Assembly (NCBI GenBank): GCA_008973525.1
Contig: WACJ01000180.1
Span: forward strand, 124,001-188,000
Direction: 5' to 3'
Source: Stenopsyche tienmushanensis
Lineage: Eukaryota; Arthropoda; Insecta; Trichoptera; Stenopsychidae
DNA: 64,000 nt
Under the pieces are notes generated by a model, which was not told where the DNA came from, searched no databases, and saw only the letters and a list, made by a program, of their open reading frames with translations. Shown in pieces: positions 21,800 to 34,080 of the stretch. A program made the position numbers and the translations under genes. Every line of letters starts with the position of its first letter. Positions within the stretch are counted from its first letter, which is position 1.

Positions 21800-22081
21800 A
21801 CCGCTCCTACCATAATGAAATCTTTTAACGCGTTTTTCTCAAAATTCGTCATTTTGTGTATTTTTTTTAAATAGGGACTATAGTGACATCTTTACTAATT
21901 GTGAATTATATTTTTGGAAAGAGAAAATCTACACAGAACAATGATGGATGGACTCCTTGTGGATGTCTGGCATTTGAGATGCTAGATGTCAGTCATTCTT
22001 AAAATCTTATCAATGATACAAGACGTCTTTTAAATGGTACCAAAAATGTTATTTCTTAATTGCCTTGTTGTTTTCGTGTTT

Positions 22082-22212
22082 TTTTATTAACTTTTTTTGT
22101 GCGATTTTGGATATATTTTATATAGCTGTTTCAAAGTTATGCGTTATGTGTGTCATAGCTTTTTTTGTGCGATTTTCCACGGAACGCATCTACCGCACAA
22201 AAAAGGTTTAAG
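22082..22212 (-). repeat. TTTTTGTGCG MITE family fragment
   Basis: Contains TTTTTTTGTGCGATTTT, GAAGTTATGCG, TGTGTCATAGC, a second TTTTTTTGTGCGATTTTCC and GGAACGCATCTACCGC with ACAAAAAA. These are the internal and right-end motifs of the 24393 copy. The left terminal motif is absent. The orientation mark is nominal because the ends are inverted repeats. Confidence 0.6.
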
Positions 22213-22942
22213 TGTTTTATGTATTTGTATATATGGATAATGGTGTAGCTCCACGACAACGCCAATAGTATAAATATAAGAAAATATGTCAGCCAGGGCA
22301 ATTTTATATCTCCTAAGCTTTGCATAAACGCTTTGGAAGATACGTTTAAACTTGGAAATCTTGGAAAAATTGTGGAATAAATTTAAACGGAGAGTACATC
22401 TCCCACCTCCGTTTTGCAGATGATTTCCTCCGTTTTGCAAATTGAGGTTGTTAATGAATACACGTACCTCTACAAACGTATACAAATGGGATGGACAGTA
22501 TTTGGAAAGCTTAAGTATTAAGAATATCGAGAGGAATGGAGACTCATGTTAGAGACTTACGTTCAACAGTAGACATACACAGGCTGATGAATGAATTAAT
22601 GAATACAGGGATGATAAATTACAGCCATTTTTTATTAAGACATGTATAACCTTGTTTAGGTTGGCAGACACCAGTGGCTGCCATGGTGTGTGTGTTAATA
22701 CATTGCATATAGATCACAAACAATAGCTATTCATTTTGATTTACATTTTCGAAGAATGAAAAATTCAATTCATTTAAAAAAATAATTAATATTTTTCAAG
22801 CACGGATAAACCGCAGACCGGATAATCCGCGCCCGGATAGTCGAGGGTTTACTGTATAAACATAGACCCTAATATTTGCCAAATTTTGGCAATATGAATC
22901 TATTAATTCTAGTCATGGGTTATTATGAGCAAACTATTACAA
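22213..22942. other. Intronic stretch, no gene seen
   Basis: Minus frames near 22137-22485 overlap the MITE and each other and have no domain. Near 22373-22441 a short imperfect direct repeat containing CCGTTTTGCA is visible. Confidence 0.45.
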
Positions 22943-23015
22943 GCCCGGCTAGCTCAGTCGGTAGAGCATGAGACTCTTAATCTCAGGGTCGTGGGTTCGA
23001 GCCCCACGTTGGGCG
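22943..23015 (+). tRNA. tRNA-Lys (CTT), copy 1
   Basis: A 73-nt cloverleaf from GCCCGGCTAGCTCAGTCGG to GTTGGGC plus discriminator G. Anticodon CTT at 22976-22978 in the loop CTCTTAA. B box GGTTCGAGCCC. It is followed by CAA and a long T run, a Pol III terminator. Identical to the minus-strand copy at 37116. Confidence 0.97.
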
Positions 23016-24079
23016 CAATTTTTTTTTTTTTTATTTAAAATAACATTCTGTTTTTATTAAAATGATTTCCAAATTAAATTTTAAAAAAATTCAACATAAA
23101 AAAGCATGAACTAAAATCAGTTTTGATTTCAGGGATGTGTATAATTTCGACAGGAATACATCAAAGCTATCGATTACAAGTTTTCAGACAGGCGCCATCT
23201 ATTTCGAGCAGTATGTCTTTAGTAGTGCTTCTGGTGCGATCATTGCGTCGACTTCTAAAAATAAGCGAAATTTTATTGCAAACATGCCAATACCAATTAA
23301 ATTGTAAATTTAAACAACTTACGCGTTGTTGCGTGCATAGTAATATCAAAATAAATGTTTATTTTATAATGTAATCAAATCCCAAGTGGATCCATCCGAG
23401 TGAAGGTTCCCCGAAGGAGTCTATAAATTTCTTAAAGCCCCTTAAATAAAATCTGCCGATTTTAATGCATAATATCAAAATATTTTGGATATTACGGCGT
23501 GAATTTAAATTACAAAATTATACGACGAGGTTATACCCCCTTGTCTATTTTCTGTACTGGGATCCGCAGCATTGATGGATCATTTAGCATTCCATAAAAG
23601 AATTTCGAGCATTCGAGATGAAAAGGGGAACTCCCATGGCGTTATTGGAGAGATTGAAACACTGCCTCTCATAAAAAATGACACTATATTGTGAATCATT
23701 CCGCCATGTATCAAAAAGCTCTCTGCTCGAAATGGCAACCAATGACCCGTCTCGAAATATATTTGCATTCCTAAAATATGTTGGCCTTTTCGTCTGGATT
23801 CGCATGAAAAATCCGAATGCCGGAGTATGAAATGGATCTCGTCTGTCATCAATCTATCTCGCTGCAAGTTTGAGATATTTATACCATTTTTATGACAAAT
23901 CAGATTGGACGAATGAATCCACGTCTTAGATGTTAGAATGCGTGGAAAGGTCAAAATATACATTTGAAATGTACGAGATCCTCGGCAAAAGGGCATTGCG
24001 TTAATATCGTAATACTCATATAATATTTATATAAAATACTTCTGTCTATTGGTTATCATTTGTGCTTCCATAGGATCGA
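23016..24079. other. Intronic stretch with one orphan minus-strand frame
   Basis: Apart from the 138-codon minus frame described separately, no gene, RNA or repeat end was recognised. Composition is less AT-rich between 23530 and 24000 than in neighbouring intron sequence. Confidence 0.45.
23580..23996 (-). CDS. Orphan ORF, 138 codons, unrecognised
   Basis: A genuine ATG at 23996 opens a frame to the end of the block at 23580. The translation begins MPFCRGSRTFQMYILTFPR and shows no signal peptide, membrane segment or motif I recognise. A second overlapping frame of 73 codons runs in another phase, which weakens the case. It is the longest ATG-started frame in the window outside repeats and transposons, and lies in the same orientation as the receptor gene inside its intron. 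Chance, an unrecognised transposon piece or a small nested gene are all possible. Confidence 0.15.
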   Translation of the reverse strand: MPFCRGSRTFQMYILTFPRILTSKTWIHSSNLICHKNGINISNLQRDRLMTDEIHFILRHSDFSCESRRKGQHILGMQIYFETGHWLPFRAESFLIHGGMIHNIVSFFMRGSVSISPITPWEFPFSSRMLEILLWNAK

Positions 24080-24620
24080 TGAGTAATTGCGCATATGCTG
24101 CGATCGAACCCGAATAATTTACAGAAAGAGTATTTTTGCACATTGAGTGCGGAGATAAGTGAATCGGAAACAGAGACGTTTAAACATATTCAAATACTAC
24201 AAAAAGCTATTCATGCTTCTATTTATATTACAATTTTATTATCAAAATTGATTCTATTTGAAATGCTTTTATGGGTCCCAACAATATCAACAGTGTTAAG
24301 GCTTATTTATTGATATGCAAGCTTTATTCACGTTGCGCAGCTCTGAGGGAAAAGTGAATTTGTGTGGACGATAAGTGGTGGACATACGAATACACTCAAA
24401 CCTCTTTTTGTGCGATTTCGAAGTTATGCGGTTTTTTTAAGGCTATTTTTTATTTTTTGATTTTGCACACAGTAAACGCATCTTCACTTTTTCTATGTAT
24501 GTCATAGCTTTTTTTGTGCGATTTTCCGTGGAACGCATCTACCGCACAAAAAAAGTGTATATGCTTACATCAATTTAAAATTAACTTACTAATCAAAGGG
24601 CTAAATAGCACAATAAAAAT
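24080..24620 (+). repeat. Unclassified repeat R2, copy 2 (interrupted by a MITE)
   Basis: Flanks of the inserted MITE match copy 1: GGACGATAAGTGGTGGAC and CATACGAATA on the left, ATCAATTTAAAATTA and ACTAATCAAAGGG on the right (compare 580-665). Small frames here do not support a gene. Confidence 0.6.
24393..24557. mobile_element. TTTTTGTGCG MITE, complete 165-bp copy
   Basis: The left end CACTCAAACCTCTTTTTG, with TGCGATTTCG following, is matched by a right end that reads, reverse-complemented, CACTTTTTTTGTGCGG. TA flanks both sides (24391-24392, 24558-24559). Comparison with repeat R2 at 590-660 shows a single TA at the empty site. The TA duplication and lack of ORF point to a Tc1/mariner-superfamily MITE. 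Confidence 0.85.
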
Positions 24621-25099
24621 TGCACTACATTATATTTAGACGATTGCTGTCAACATAATCGAATTTGTTGCAACTAAACGGGAATTTAACAACGTGAATT
24701 GAATGTTTCAATTGCATTGGATAGTCCAGCAGATAAATGAACTTCACGTTCAAGCCCAACATAAAAAAATGCAATATATGTCACGGACAAGCGAAATAAA
24801 GTACAACTTGAAAGAACAAAGGCAGCGAAACATTTGCACGCCTCGGGGACTCTTTTAAGCATTGCCTACTCGGATGCGAATTTGCTATCAAGCCGTTTGT
24901 CAATAAATAAAACAAGTGCCTTTGGTTCAAAAGGAAAGGTCCATCATTAAAGTAAATGAAAATTTAAACAGCGAGTGGAATAGTAACGCAAGAACCCGCT
25001 CAAGTCATAATTCGGTTCACAGTCGTTCAAAATACGCTCAAACTGTGAATATAAACAATTTAAATGTTTTAGATAAAGTTAAAAGGCATTATAAATTAA
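24621..25099. other. Intronic stretch, no gene seen
   Basis: A 68-codon plus frame (24916-25122) is Asn/Ser-rich with a non-ATG start and no domain. No repeat boundary was recognised. Confidence 0.45.
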
Positions 25100-25102
25100 C
25101 AC

Positions 25103-25395
25103 ATCACTCAATAAGTTCGTAAGTTGATATATAGTTGGCACCACTTTTGACAAATCCATATAATTTTTAGAAAGCTATGTTATGAACATGCCAATTTTGT
25201 CCGATCGTAAATTGAAGTTGCGTGAGATAGCTGACACCTTAAAAATATCAGAAGATAGTGTATTCACCATTTTACATCGACATTTATCCTTGAAATAGCT
25301 CTGTACGAAATTGGTATCGTGTTTGCTCACACTTGATCAACGCGTCCACAATTCAGAGCGCTGTTTTGAGCTATTTTAGCGTAATAAAAAGCATG
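25103..25395 (+). pseudogene. Mariner family B remnant, copy 2
   Basis: Starts ACTCAATAAGTTCGTA, the terminal repeat also seen at 37012 on the other strand. It continues with a decayed transposase N-terminal region: LKLREIADTLKISEDSV, then pieces like SCLLTLDQRVHNSERC. A stop interrupts after HLSLK. The catalytic domain is missing. Confidence 0.75.
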
Positions 25396-25837
25396 CAGAG
25401 TGAACAGCAACGAGCAGAAGCGTAAAATAAGACGAAATAAGATATTTTTTCTCATATTGACGATATTTAAATGTTTGCTGTGGTCCAAATTTAAACTACA
25501 TCATAGTTCGAAATTAATCGGCCTCCCCGACAAGTATCGAACGTCTGTTGTGTACAATCCCGGAATTTTATTTCAATATTATGGATCAAAGGTTTATTAA
25601 AATTATATCCGATATTCCCATTTCGGAGCAAACAAACCCTAATTTGGGTTCAAAGCCGAATCCAAAGTAAACCGTAACATTGCGGCCCGACAAATTCGAT
25701 GTTTGAACGCCTCTTTGTGTAGAAAAAAGTTGACATGCTGTACAAATATTTTTTTCATAACGGATGGACCATGGCTGTAAAATGATATGGTTTCATTCGT
25801 ATGTATAAATATTTTTTTGAAAATGTAAAAATCAAAA
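25396..25837. other. Intronic stretch, no gene seen
   Basis: The frame 25400-25600 has a non-ATG start and no domain. A short part around 25510-25540 is less AT-rich. Confidence 0.45.
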
Positions 25838-25910
25838 TGTTTCCGCCCGGGATCGAACCGGGGGCCTTCTGCGTGTTAGGCAGATGTGATAACCGCTACA
25901 CCACGGAAAC
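25838..25910 (-). tRNA. tRNA-Val (AAC), copy 3
   Basis: The same 73-nt sequence as the copies at 12696 and 13057, anticodon AAC. The minus-strand trailer is TTTTGATTTTTAC. The predicted ORF 25801-26007 crossing it antisense is spurious. Confidence 0.97.
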
Positions 25911-27334
25911 GTTGAAAACCACAAAACGATATGATCAATTGAATTTGATCATTGATATTAATTTGATAATTTTACTATCGATCGATAAGGTTTATAAGCA
26001 CAAATAACGAAGAAATATAGATCTTTGATGATATTGATATTTTGGCATAAATCCAAACTTCTTTATATATTTTCAAAAATAAAATATTTTATAGCATGCT
26101 TTTATTGATACGATGGGATGTAGTTAATTTTTATAGCGTTTTTCATAGTATAATTTTATATTTTTCAGGCATTCCTTGCGTATACATCGGATCAATCATA
26201 TTTAACGACTTGCTTGTTTGAGATGATTGGCCCAAGCATAGTTAATGACAGACCATCGGAATTCATCCCTTGGTTGAAATATTTTATTTTGGTTCTCGTC
26301 TTTATAAAGGGTGCAATTTTCCGCCTGTGAAAGCAGGCTTATATTTGTATTCAAAGGCAAGGCGTATATTTGTAGGCAAATTGAATAACAAGCTTGAGCC
26401 TTTTATGATAAAGTCATTCTCTGAATCGATTGCCTCGCGTTTTGAAGAATTGGCAGACAAATAACTTTGTAAATAAGCACGCATAGCATTTAATTTCTTC
26501 AAAAGGCAACGCCAAATGAAACGCTTTAAATCACCTGTGAATACATTGGACGCAGACTATTCGTTATATGAGGTATTTGGACGATAAAAAACGCTATGAA
26601 GATGAATCGACGCATTGTAATGCCAAACGTTGCCTCTTTGTCTTCAAAGCTCCATCTTATTTTTCTGCGCAGATGGTCTTCCAAAAACGCAATGTAATAT
26701 CTCTATAATCCAATATTTGAAGAGTGCAAAAGACTGCTTGTCATGCTAAGATCGTCCTTAGCGAATCCTCCAATTAAGAATTAAAGCGTTTCGATCTTCA
26801 TTAAACAGAATAGATCCAAGATGAAAGATTTCGTAGCTTATTTCTTAATAATTAGAGCATTAAAAATCCAATTAAATTAAAAATATAATTGTGCAGAATC
26901 CTCCAAGCCACGCCGGGAATTCTTATTGTCTATGACATTTCTAATTGTTTACCTTTCAGAGGGAGTAGCTCTAATCCCAATGAGCTTGCATTGGCTTAAC
27001 TCATCTGGAAATTGGATCTTCTTATTTTTGTATTTCCAACACATATATGCGGTAAAAATATATTTATTTCAGCCTTAAATATTGTTCGATTTGGTATACA
27101 ATAACATATGCCTACGTCCACATACATGTATATTGTAGCGGAGTTTCCAGGCCACACACCGCTCTCACGTGTTCTCCTCCGCTGCACGCGGGTACGTTCA
27201 TCTTTCGGGCCGCGGTGATGCCGAGCGTTGAGATAGATGTGGTTGGGTACTGATATAAACACTGTCATCTTAACTATTATCCTTTATTTGTGGTGAGAGA
27301 GAGATGTTATATGTTGTTATTTTTCTCGCAATTT
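25911..27334. other. Intronic stretch, no confirmed gene
   Basis: Overlapping plus and minus frames at 26270-26502 show no domain. At 27130-27240 a GC-rich segment begins TGTAGCGGAGTTTCC and contains CCGCTGCACGCGGGTACG. The TG start and composition suggest an LTR fragment, but there is no second copy or end to support it. Confidence 0.35.
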
Positions 27335-27552
27335 GTCCGCAGCTCTCGCTCGAAGATCAACTGTCTCCCTCTCTCCGTCGCATTGCGCGCACATCCTTCC
27401 TCTCCCCACTTCGTTCACCCATTTTATTTCCACAGGCCAATATGCGCCAACATGGTGCATCCGTTAAACGTCTCGCAAAACAAATTCCGCACGCAAACAA
27501 CGCTTGTGCTAATTTAAAAACCTTCTTGGATACATGCCCAATAACTTGATTA
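27335..27552 (+). repeat. Unclassified repeat R3, copy 2
   Basis: Shares GCTCGAAGA, ACTGTCTCCCTCT, AATATGCGCCAACATGGTGC and CCTTCTTGGATACATGCCC with 14585-14845, and is better preserved at the right side. Two overlapping short frames here are repeat sequence. Confidence 0.65.
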
Positions 27553-28380
27553 ACTCATTCCATCCGAGATGTTTTTAATAAACACCAAATAATGATTTAT
27601 TTTCATCAACATTGACTAACATATATATATATATTATTATCAATAAATCTAGATTAAAGATCTCTCTTGAGATTTAAGATGCTCGCGCATTGAAAAGGTT
27701 AATATAATATATCATGATAATCTGGCAAAAATAAACAACCTCTTTATAATTTGCATCATCGTTTTAATACAAAACATGTATATTTAATGAGTTTTAACCT
27801 TTCAACGCCATGCGAAAGGCGTCTGGAAAACTTTTATTAAGCCGTCCGTTAAAAAATCATTATACGAAGTGACATTTTCTCGATTAGAATATTAGCATAG
27901 TATTTTTATGATGAGAAAATATTTTATAATAGGTTTTGGTTCTAATTGTAATTTTTACGCATATAAAATTTCCAAAAACACGTTGTCGATTTCTCAAAAC
28001 ACATAAAACTTTATTTCTTTCGTCGGATATTTGACCGATTTGTTGACTCGACTTTTATGCTTTTGCTCCACAACAACAAAGGGTCGCAACTTTTAAGACA
28101 GATTATCCCATGGAAGACCTTTTATGAGGTTCCAAAGGTGAAATCCATAAATTTTCGCATGCGACCCAAATTCAAAAAGTGGCCACGGGGGAGGTAATAT
28201 ATAATATGGAAACTTTTCAAGAACCAAGGGATAGGGCACGATATTGAAATTGATACAATGCATAGAGTTCTATATATTAAAAAAGATATCAAATAAAAAC
28301 ATGATTAGTAATATATGCCCGAATACGACTCCATATAATGACCGATGACACAGCATATGTGTCCGATTACAGTCATTATA
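27553..28380. other. Intronic stretch, no gene seen
   Basis: Includes a short (TA)n run near 27620. GCATTGAAAAGGTTAA (27688) is loosely mirrored by TTAACCTTTCAACGCC (27797), which may be a degenerate MITE. No gene. Confidence 0.4.
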
Positions 28381-28748
28381 TTAGGTTATCTAATAAGTTT
28401 CTTTCGCAAATGTACACAGATCTAATCATAGCCATGGTTGAAGAAAACCCGCGATGTACTGTTCGCGAAATGGCTAACAAGTTACTAATTCCACTAACAT
28501 TTGTCAATAATCATCTGACAAAATTGGGCTAGATCAATCATTCAAATGTGTGGCTTCCTCATGAACTGACTGACTCAAATAAACTTCAGCGTATTTCAAC
28601 ATGCGATCTTCTTCTCTAACGACATAATAGACAACCTTTTTTGAAGACACTTGTCACTGGAGATGAAAGTTGGATACTCTATGAGAATATCCAACGTAAA
28701 CGGTCTTGGAACAAGGGTACAGAAGCTTTAACTGTAGCTAAACCTGGG
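28381..28748 (+). mobile_element. Mariner family A, copy 2 (left part)
   Basis: Begins TTAGGTTATCTAATAAGTTT after a TA. It carries the HTH piece EENPRCTVREMANKL, then the segment up to the first catalytic Asp (LVTGDESWILYENIQ in shifted frame) and TEALTVAKP. It stops abruptly at CTAAACCTGG, where minus-strand LINE sequence starts. The corresponding right half does not follow the LINE. Confidence 0.85.
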
Positions 28749-29560
28749 GCGTGTGCTTAACCTTTTTTTGTATTTTTGGCTATGGTTTTCAATCTCCTGT
28801 CTCACTGTTGGTATGCTTAATTCTCTGTGTATCATTTCGTTTGTCACATACCATGGAACGTTGCCTATAGTACGCAGCAGTTTGGATTGAAAGCGTTGGA
28901 GAATGTCAATATTGGAATTTGGTGCGGTACTCCAGAGCTGTATCCCACATGTCAAGATTGGTTTTAATATACTTTTGTATAAAAGTGTTTTATTTACTAG
29001 GGACAGTTCCGATTTTCAGCCCATTAACCAATACAGCACTCTCATTTTGATCTCCAGTTGCTTTTTTTCTGGCTTATGTGCGTCTTCCACGTTAAACGTC
29101 TGTCCAGGTGCATGCCGAAATATTTAACTGCGTTGTTGAAGTCATGTTGGAGCAGATGAGACGCTATTGCAGGGTCGTTGTGCGAGGTTAGAAGGGCTGT
29201 GTCGTCTACCAAGGTAGCCGTTGTCATGGTGTCTGTTGTCGGAATGTCGGTTGTGTATAAAAGGTATAAAACTGGACCAAGTACGCTGCCTTGTGGGACG
29301 CCGGATTTTATATCATGGAGTGTGGTGGCTTCATCTTCGTATTTGATGTAGAATATTCTGTTGGTCAGGTATGATTTGAATATGAAGTAGTTTGTGGGCA
29401 GTTGTTTTCCGATTTTATATAGCAAACCTGGATGCCACACTTTGTCAAAAGCCTGAATTACGTCCAGGAATGCTGTCGAACAATATTTTCTGTCTTCTAA
29501 GTCCTTATGTATTCTATTGAAGATCCTGTATATTTGTTCTACAGTCGCATGTTGCACAAA
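28749..29560 (-). pseudogene. Jockey-type reverse transcriptase fragment
   Basis: On the minus strand from 29557 the frame shows FLDVIQAFDKVWHPGLL, SGVPQGSVLGPVLYLLY and ATLVDDTALL, in which the usual YADD/FADD reads LVDD (both Asp kept). FGMHLDRRLTWKTHI follows. After a frameshift near 29040 the C-terminal part continues: LKPILTCGIQLWSTAP, then QRFQSKLLRTIGNVPWYV. The 5' half (ORF1, endonuclease, RT start) and the 3' tail are missing. It is a different lineage from the LINE at 16741, judged by sequence. Confidence 0.88.
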
Positions 29561-30190
29561 TAAAACAGTTGTTTATCAACATTCATTTTGAAACAGTGAG
29601 TGATAATATAACAGCAAGATCCTTCTCTGGCCATGAATTGTGCCACATTAATCGCCAAAGATTGATACCCACTCATGTATTTATATCATAATTTTGATCA
29701 TGATTTAATATTAAGCTCGCCTGCTTTTTTGTATGTCTTGTAAAAATATTTTAAAGTATCGACAGCCGTTTTGCATATATAATATTTTGACATCATCTTT
29801 CATAGATGTCATAATAAAGACGTTGTGGCTGCCAATTAAACGTAAATATTATGTTCCATGTGCATAATCAATTCTGTATCTTTTTAAATTGTTTAAATAA
29901 TATTTCTGTTTGATGGACGCAATAAGAGACTGAAGAAAAATATCAAATCTTAAATTCATTTAAGATCTACTTTAGAAAAACACCCAGAAATACACAATCT
30001 CAATGACGGTAGTTCGTCAAAACAATTGCGGATTTTCGTGAACGCGAGCAGACTTTCATGGATGAAGGGTTAAAAAGAGAGTTAAATTTGAATTTAAATC
30101 ACTCATTTTTTGTTGTATATGATAATAACATTATAATGCTACAATAGGACCAAATATGAGCCAATATTCATTAAAAAAATAGTTAAAATA
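29561..30190. other. Intronic stretch, no gene seen
   Basis: No ORF, RNA gene or repeat boundary was recognised. Confidence 0.45.
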
Positions 30191-30374
30191 TAGAATGCAG
30201 CAGGGAAAGTACCTCATTAAAGAAAATAAATAACACAAATAACCCTCTTTTATTTACTGTAAAAAAAATTTAGATACTGTTCTTTTGAATGAGGGCTATT
30301 TCATTGTTTTTGGAATAACTGTCGCTTCAGGGCATGCGTTTCAAATAAGGAAGTTTCTCTGCTGCACCCTGTAA
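30191..30374. mobile_element. Short MITE of the GCAGCAGGGAAA family
   Basis: The left end TAGAATGCAGCAGGGAAA and the right end, reverse-complemented, TACAGGGTGCAGCAGAGAAA, with further CTTCCTTATTTGAAACGC, form inverted termini beside TA dinucleotides. The same ends bound the transposase-bearing element at 48151-48820. No ORF is present; a deletion derivative is likely. Confidence 0.65.
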
Positions 30375-33300
30375 TATTGATTCTTAACACCGATATAATT
30401 TTCAAGATTTCCAGTCCTTTTCTTCTTTATTAAGATACCGAAACTATTTTTTTAAATAAATCGAATTGTAGTACAAAATATATTATGCTAGAACGAATTG
30501 TTTACATCAACTCAGCTGTCTTTTATGGAACGTTTCACTGAAAAATCTCGAACTATAAGCTTTTTCATAACAGTAAGTAAAATAAATGTTTCGATTTCAT
30601 GTCAGATTTTAAAAAAATCACATTTGCGTGCATATTTTATTAGCACTCATCGAATTTTATCAAATTAAGGCCTCACAAAACGCCACCAATTTCTTTTCTC
30701 TATCCGGGTCGGAAGTACTCCCATCGAATTCCTTTAGGAGCTTAGCGACGGCATAAAAGCTTTGATTCGTTGCTTTTGAACCATTATGTACATTACAGTT
30801 CCCTGAAGCTTGTCATATTTGCCTAAGCGTGATTCGTCAGCCGGCAGTGTTTCAGAGATCTCCCCTGCGTGACAAGCAGAATCCGGGGTAGGCGTTTTAT
30901 TTTTTACTCGAAAAATATTAACGCCTTATGGAAGATGACAACTTTCATCCTTAAAAACCCCATACTTTCTTCGAGGATTCGGTTTTATAGCGTCTCCGCG
31001 CCCATCCCCATGTCTAAACGTAAGAACGTGATGCCAATGACAATGAAATCATCATAATAACCGTTATGAGATCCTGAATATATAACGGAAGATATCTACG
31101 TAAAATTTACGGAGACGTCTGAAAAAGACGGATTTTAAGAGTTACGCAAACGAACGTCACAAAGTATTCTGTACGTCACAGTGGAGAGCCTCGATTCAAA
31201 TTGACACGTAATAAATCAATTTAAATATGAAAATGCACGATTGTCTATCTGTCTGTCTGTCTTCTTTATACGACCACAGAACTTTTAACTATTCAAAATA
31301 TAATATTTCGATAAAAAAAACATTATTAGGTAATAGGAGATCCAAAAGATCCTTGGAGAGAGAGAGAGCCCAGCTGCGAGACCGCTTGGGAACCGGCGGG
31401 AAGAACACGTCTTACCGTGGCTGAGGCTTTCGGAAAATTCTCTTATTATTTCCAGTTTGTGTGCATTCCAACAGTAAAATGATGGCAATATCTCATAAAT
31501 TGTGCCCGCATTTATTAACAGTAGCATCACGCAGGATCCTAAATAGTGTTTTAACAAAATTTAATTTTGATCAAACAAAGGGTGATAGGATGCATTGAGG
31601 ACAAACATACAAACATTTTATTTTCCACACGCAATATATTATTTAATAATATTAATAGTAATAAGACGATGCTCTTTGTCAATGGTCTTTATTTGTCACG
31701 ATATATCGTAGTTACAAGTCCGTAAAATATGCCAGCGGAAAAATAATGTCTTCCCTCGGCCAAGACTACTGGACGACTCTTTCGTTCTCTTCTGCGCATT
31801 CACACTCTTTTCACGCATGAAGAAAGAATAATGTGATCATCTCCAATCTCACGCTGAGGTATTAATCTATTTACGAGAAGACTATAAACGAGAAGAATAT
31901 AAAGAGCATTCATTTTTAATCAAAAATAATGTTTTTCTATAAATAGAGAGAGAAAAATCTGGCAGAGTTTTACCCAAAATAATATGTATTGTTTCCAACA
32001 AAAGTAATTACTTTAATACTAATACCCCAAGTAGATTGCGTGAAAAACTTGAAACTAACTGAACCAAAATAAGGGGCCTTGTCGCTTTTGCGATTTTATG
32101 TGATTAATTGAATAAAAACAAATTAGGCAGATAAATAACAACACTTGAAATAAATCTTGTTTGCCATAAACGAAGGCTAATTGTTGTTTATTGATATTGT
32201 AAACATTTATTAAACAACAATTAAAACAGCCCATTCACATTAACATCAATTATGGCCTGTCAATCATATTAGATAAACAGGTCTGTTTCTTGTTATAACA
32301 AAATTGTTATCTCAATTTTGATCCACTTGTGCAAATATTGTTTGATTTGTATTAAGGGCAAAATAATCATTTATATAGAATTAATGGAGATTAATAACCA
32401 TACAAAAATATAAGATTCAATCGATAAAAAAACTTTGAAATGAATATTGAATATCGATGAAGAATTTATATTATTCCCTTGATATTGCACTCTTTAATCA
32501 TAAAAATGTTTAAGGCATTGAAAAATTGTCTATATATTAGCAAAAAGTGCTGAATAACTATGAAAGTTATTTTAAAGATTAGATTTTCCTGGATCTGGAA
32601 GGATAGACCCTGCCACACGCGAGTACGTTCGCTATCGAATTGCCGAAAATCTTAAAAATAAGAAGATAAATAAATAAAATGATTATGATCTTTATATTTA
32701 TTTGGAGAAAGTGATTAACACTAGTTTTGCGGTGGTTGTTTTATATTCCAATTTAAATTGGTAAATTATGATAATTTTTGATTACTTCCCTTTTTAGTAT
32801 TTTTAGTAAATCAAATTTGCATATGTGAGATTTTTTTAAATTTCGAAAGCCTTTTAAAATCCCCCAGAGACAAAGACGCAGGTTTGATAGTCAAGCTTTT
32901 AAGTTGACCTAATATTTACATATAAAGTCAACATGAATATCTAAAGGTACTATTTTTTCTTGAACGAATGTCCCACGAGAAAACGCGTTTTTGTTTGTTC
33001 GAATATAATATTAAAAAAAAGTCAACGCGGACATTTTTGCTGCTGGAAAAATCAACTCCCTTTTTGCACCCTGTTTTTATTTTTTAAATTGCTCGAAGGA
33101 TTCGTTTAGAGAACCCCTATATATCAAACATTCTATTTGAATATCGAGCATGTTTACTTAATAAATATGACGTGGAAAAATTACTTTCTTTTCTCGACTT
33201 TACAAGCGCCGTTATACGTATTGCTTCATACTCAATTTCCATTTTTCGCCGATCGGTCGCTTATTCCGCCGAATTTCCCAATAATAAATGGTTATCATCA

Positions 33301-34080
33301 ACACCACACTCATCTTCAATAATCCCTCCAAGTATCAGTCTATTAGCACTTCAAAATATTACCACCCTCGATCCCCGCCGCTCCCAAAAGCAAGGGCTAA
33401 AAATAAACGGCACGAAGGGCCCTCGAGACACGCGCCTTCGTATTAATTAGAAATCGTTTCATTTGAATAAGTTTACATCCTCATTAACACCTCAATGGCC
33501 TAATAAACTTTTATTATTCCCATTTTTTGTTCCGCCAATTGAAAATAACGATCCGAAGGAGCGAAAAAAATAGAGCTTGTAAAGCGTTTAAGAAAGCGCT
33601 GTTCATTAACGTTCGAGCTTTCATTCATTACATCTACATCAAAGCTTTGAAAACACTCAAAAAAAACTATAATTTGTTGAAAAAAAGTTGTAAATTATTC
33701 GTATATGTGATAAAACCAAGTGCCATATTAAAAAGATTTTTTTTAATTTTTATCATCTACATTTTGACTTGTACTCTTTTTTTGTATGTGTTTATACGCG
33801 TATTACTAACTAGTGAATTTCGTTCAAAATTCTCTACTTATAATTTTAGCCCTGTAGATAAGTTTAGCTCATTTAAATGCAAATCAAGAAGAGCGCGAAA
33901 GAGCGTTTCGACGCGTTTTTCATTACATTAAAAAATGCTGGGAAATACCATTCCTTTAATTATTTTTACAATAGCTTAAAGTGAAATTTTACATCAATTC
34001 TTATAAAAGAAATATGCCAAAATAATAGTCCATAGCAATCATTATTTTTTCCCCGTTAAAAAAATATGTGCAATGTGCAA
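30375..34080. other. Long intronic stretch, no confirmed gene
   Basis: The 134-codon plus frame 33527-33931 starts at TTG, has no in-frame ATG and is Lys/Phe/Ile-rich; I reject it as a gene. A GC-richer part at 33320-33440 (CCCTCGATCCCCGCCGC, CGAAGGGCCCTCGAGAC) could be conserved non-coding DNA. A (CTGT)n-like run is at 31240-31262. A GAGAGAGAG tract with CGCTTGGGAACCGGCGGG lies at 31358-31400. No transposon ends were recognised. Confidence 0.4.

Noticed and set aside
33527..33931. 134-codon plus-strand ORF with a hydrophobic stretch
   Set aside because: It starts at TTG, lacks any in-frame ATG, is Lys/Phe/Ile-rich as chance AT-rich frames are, and has no recognised domain.
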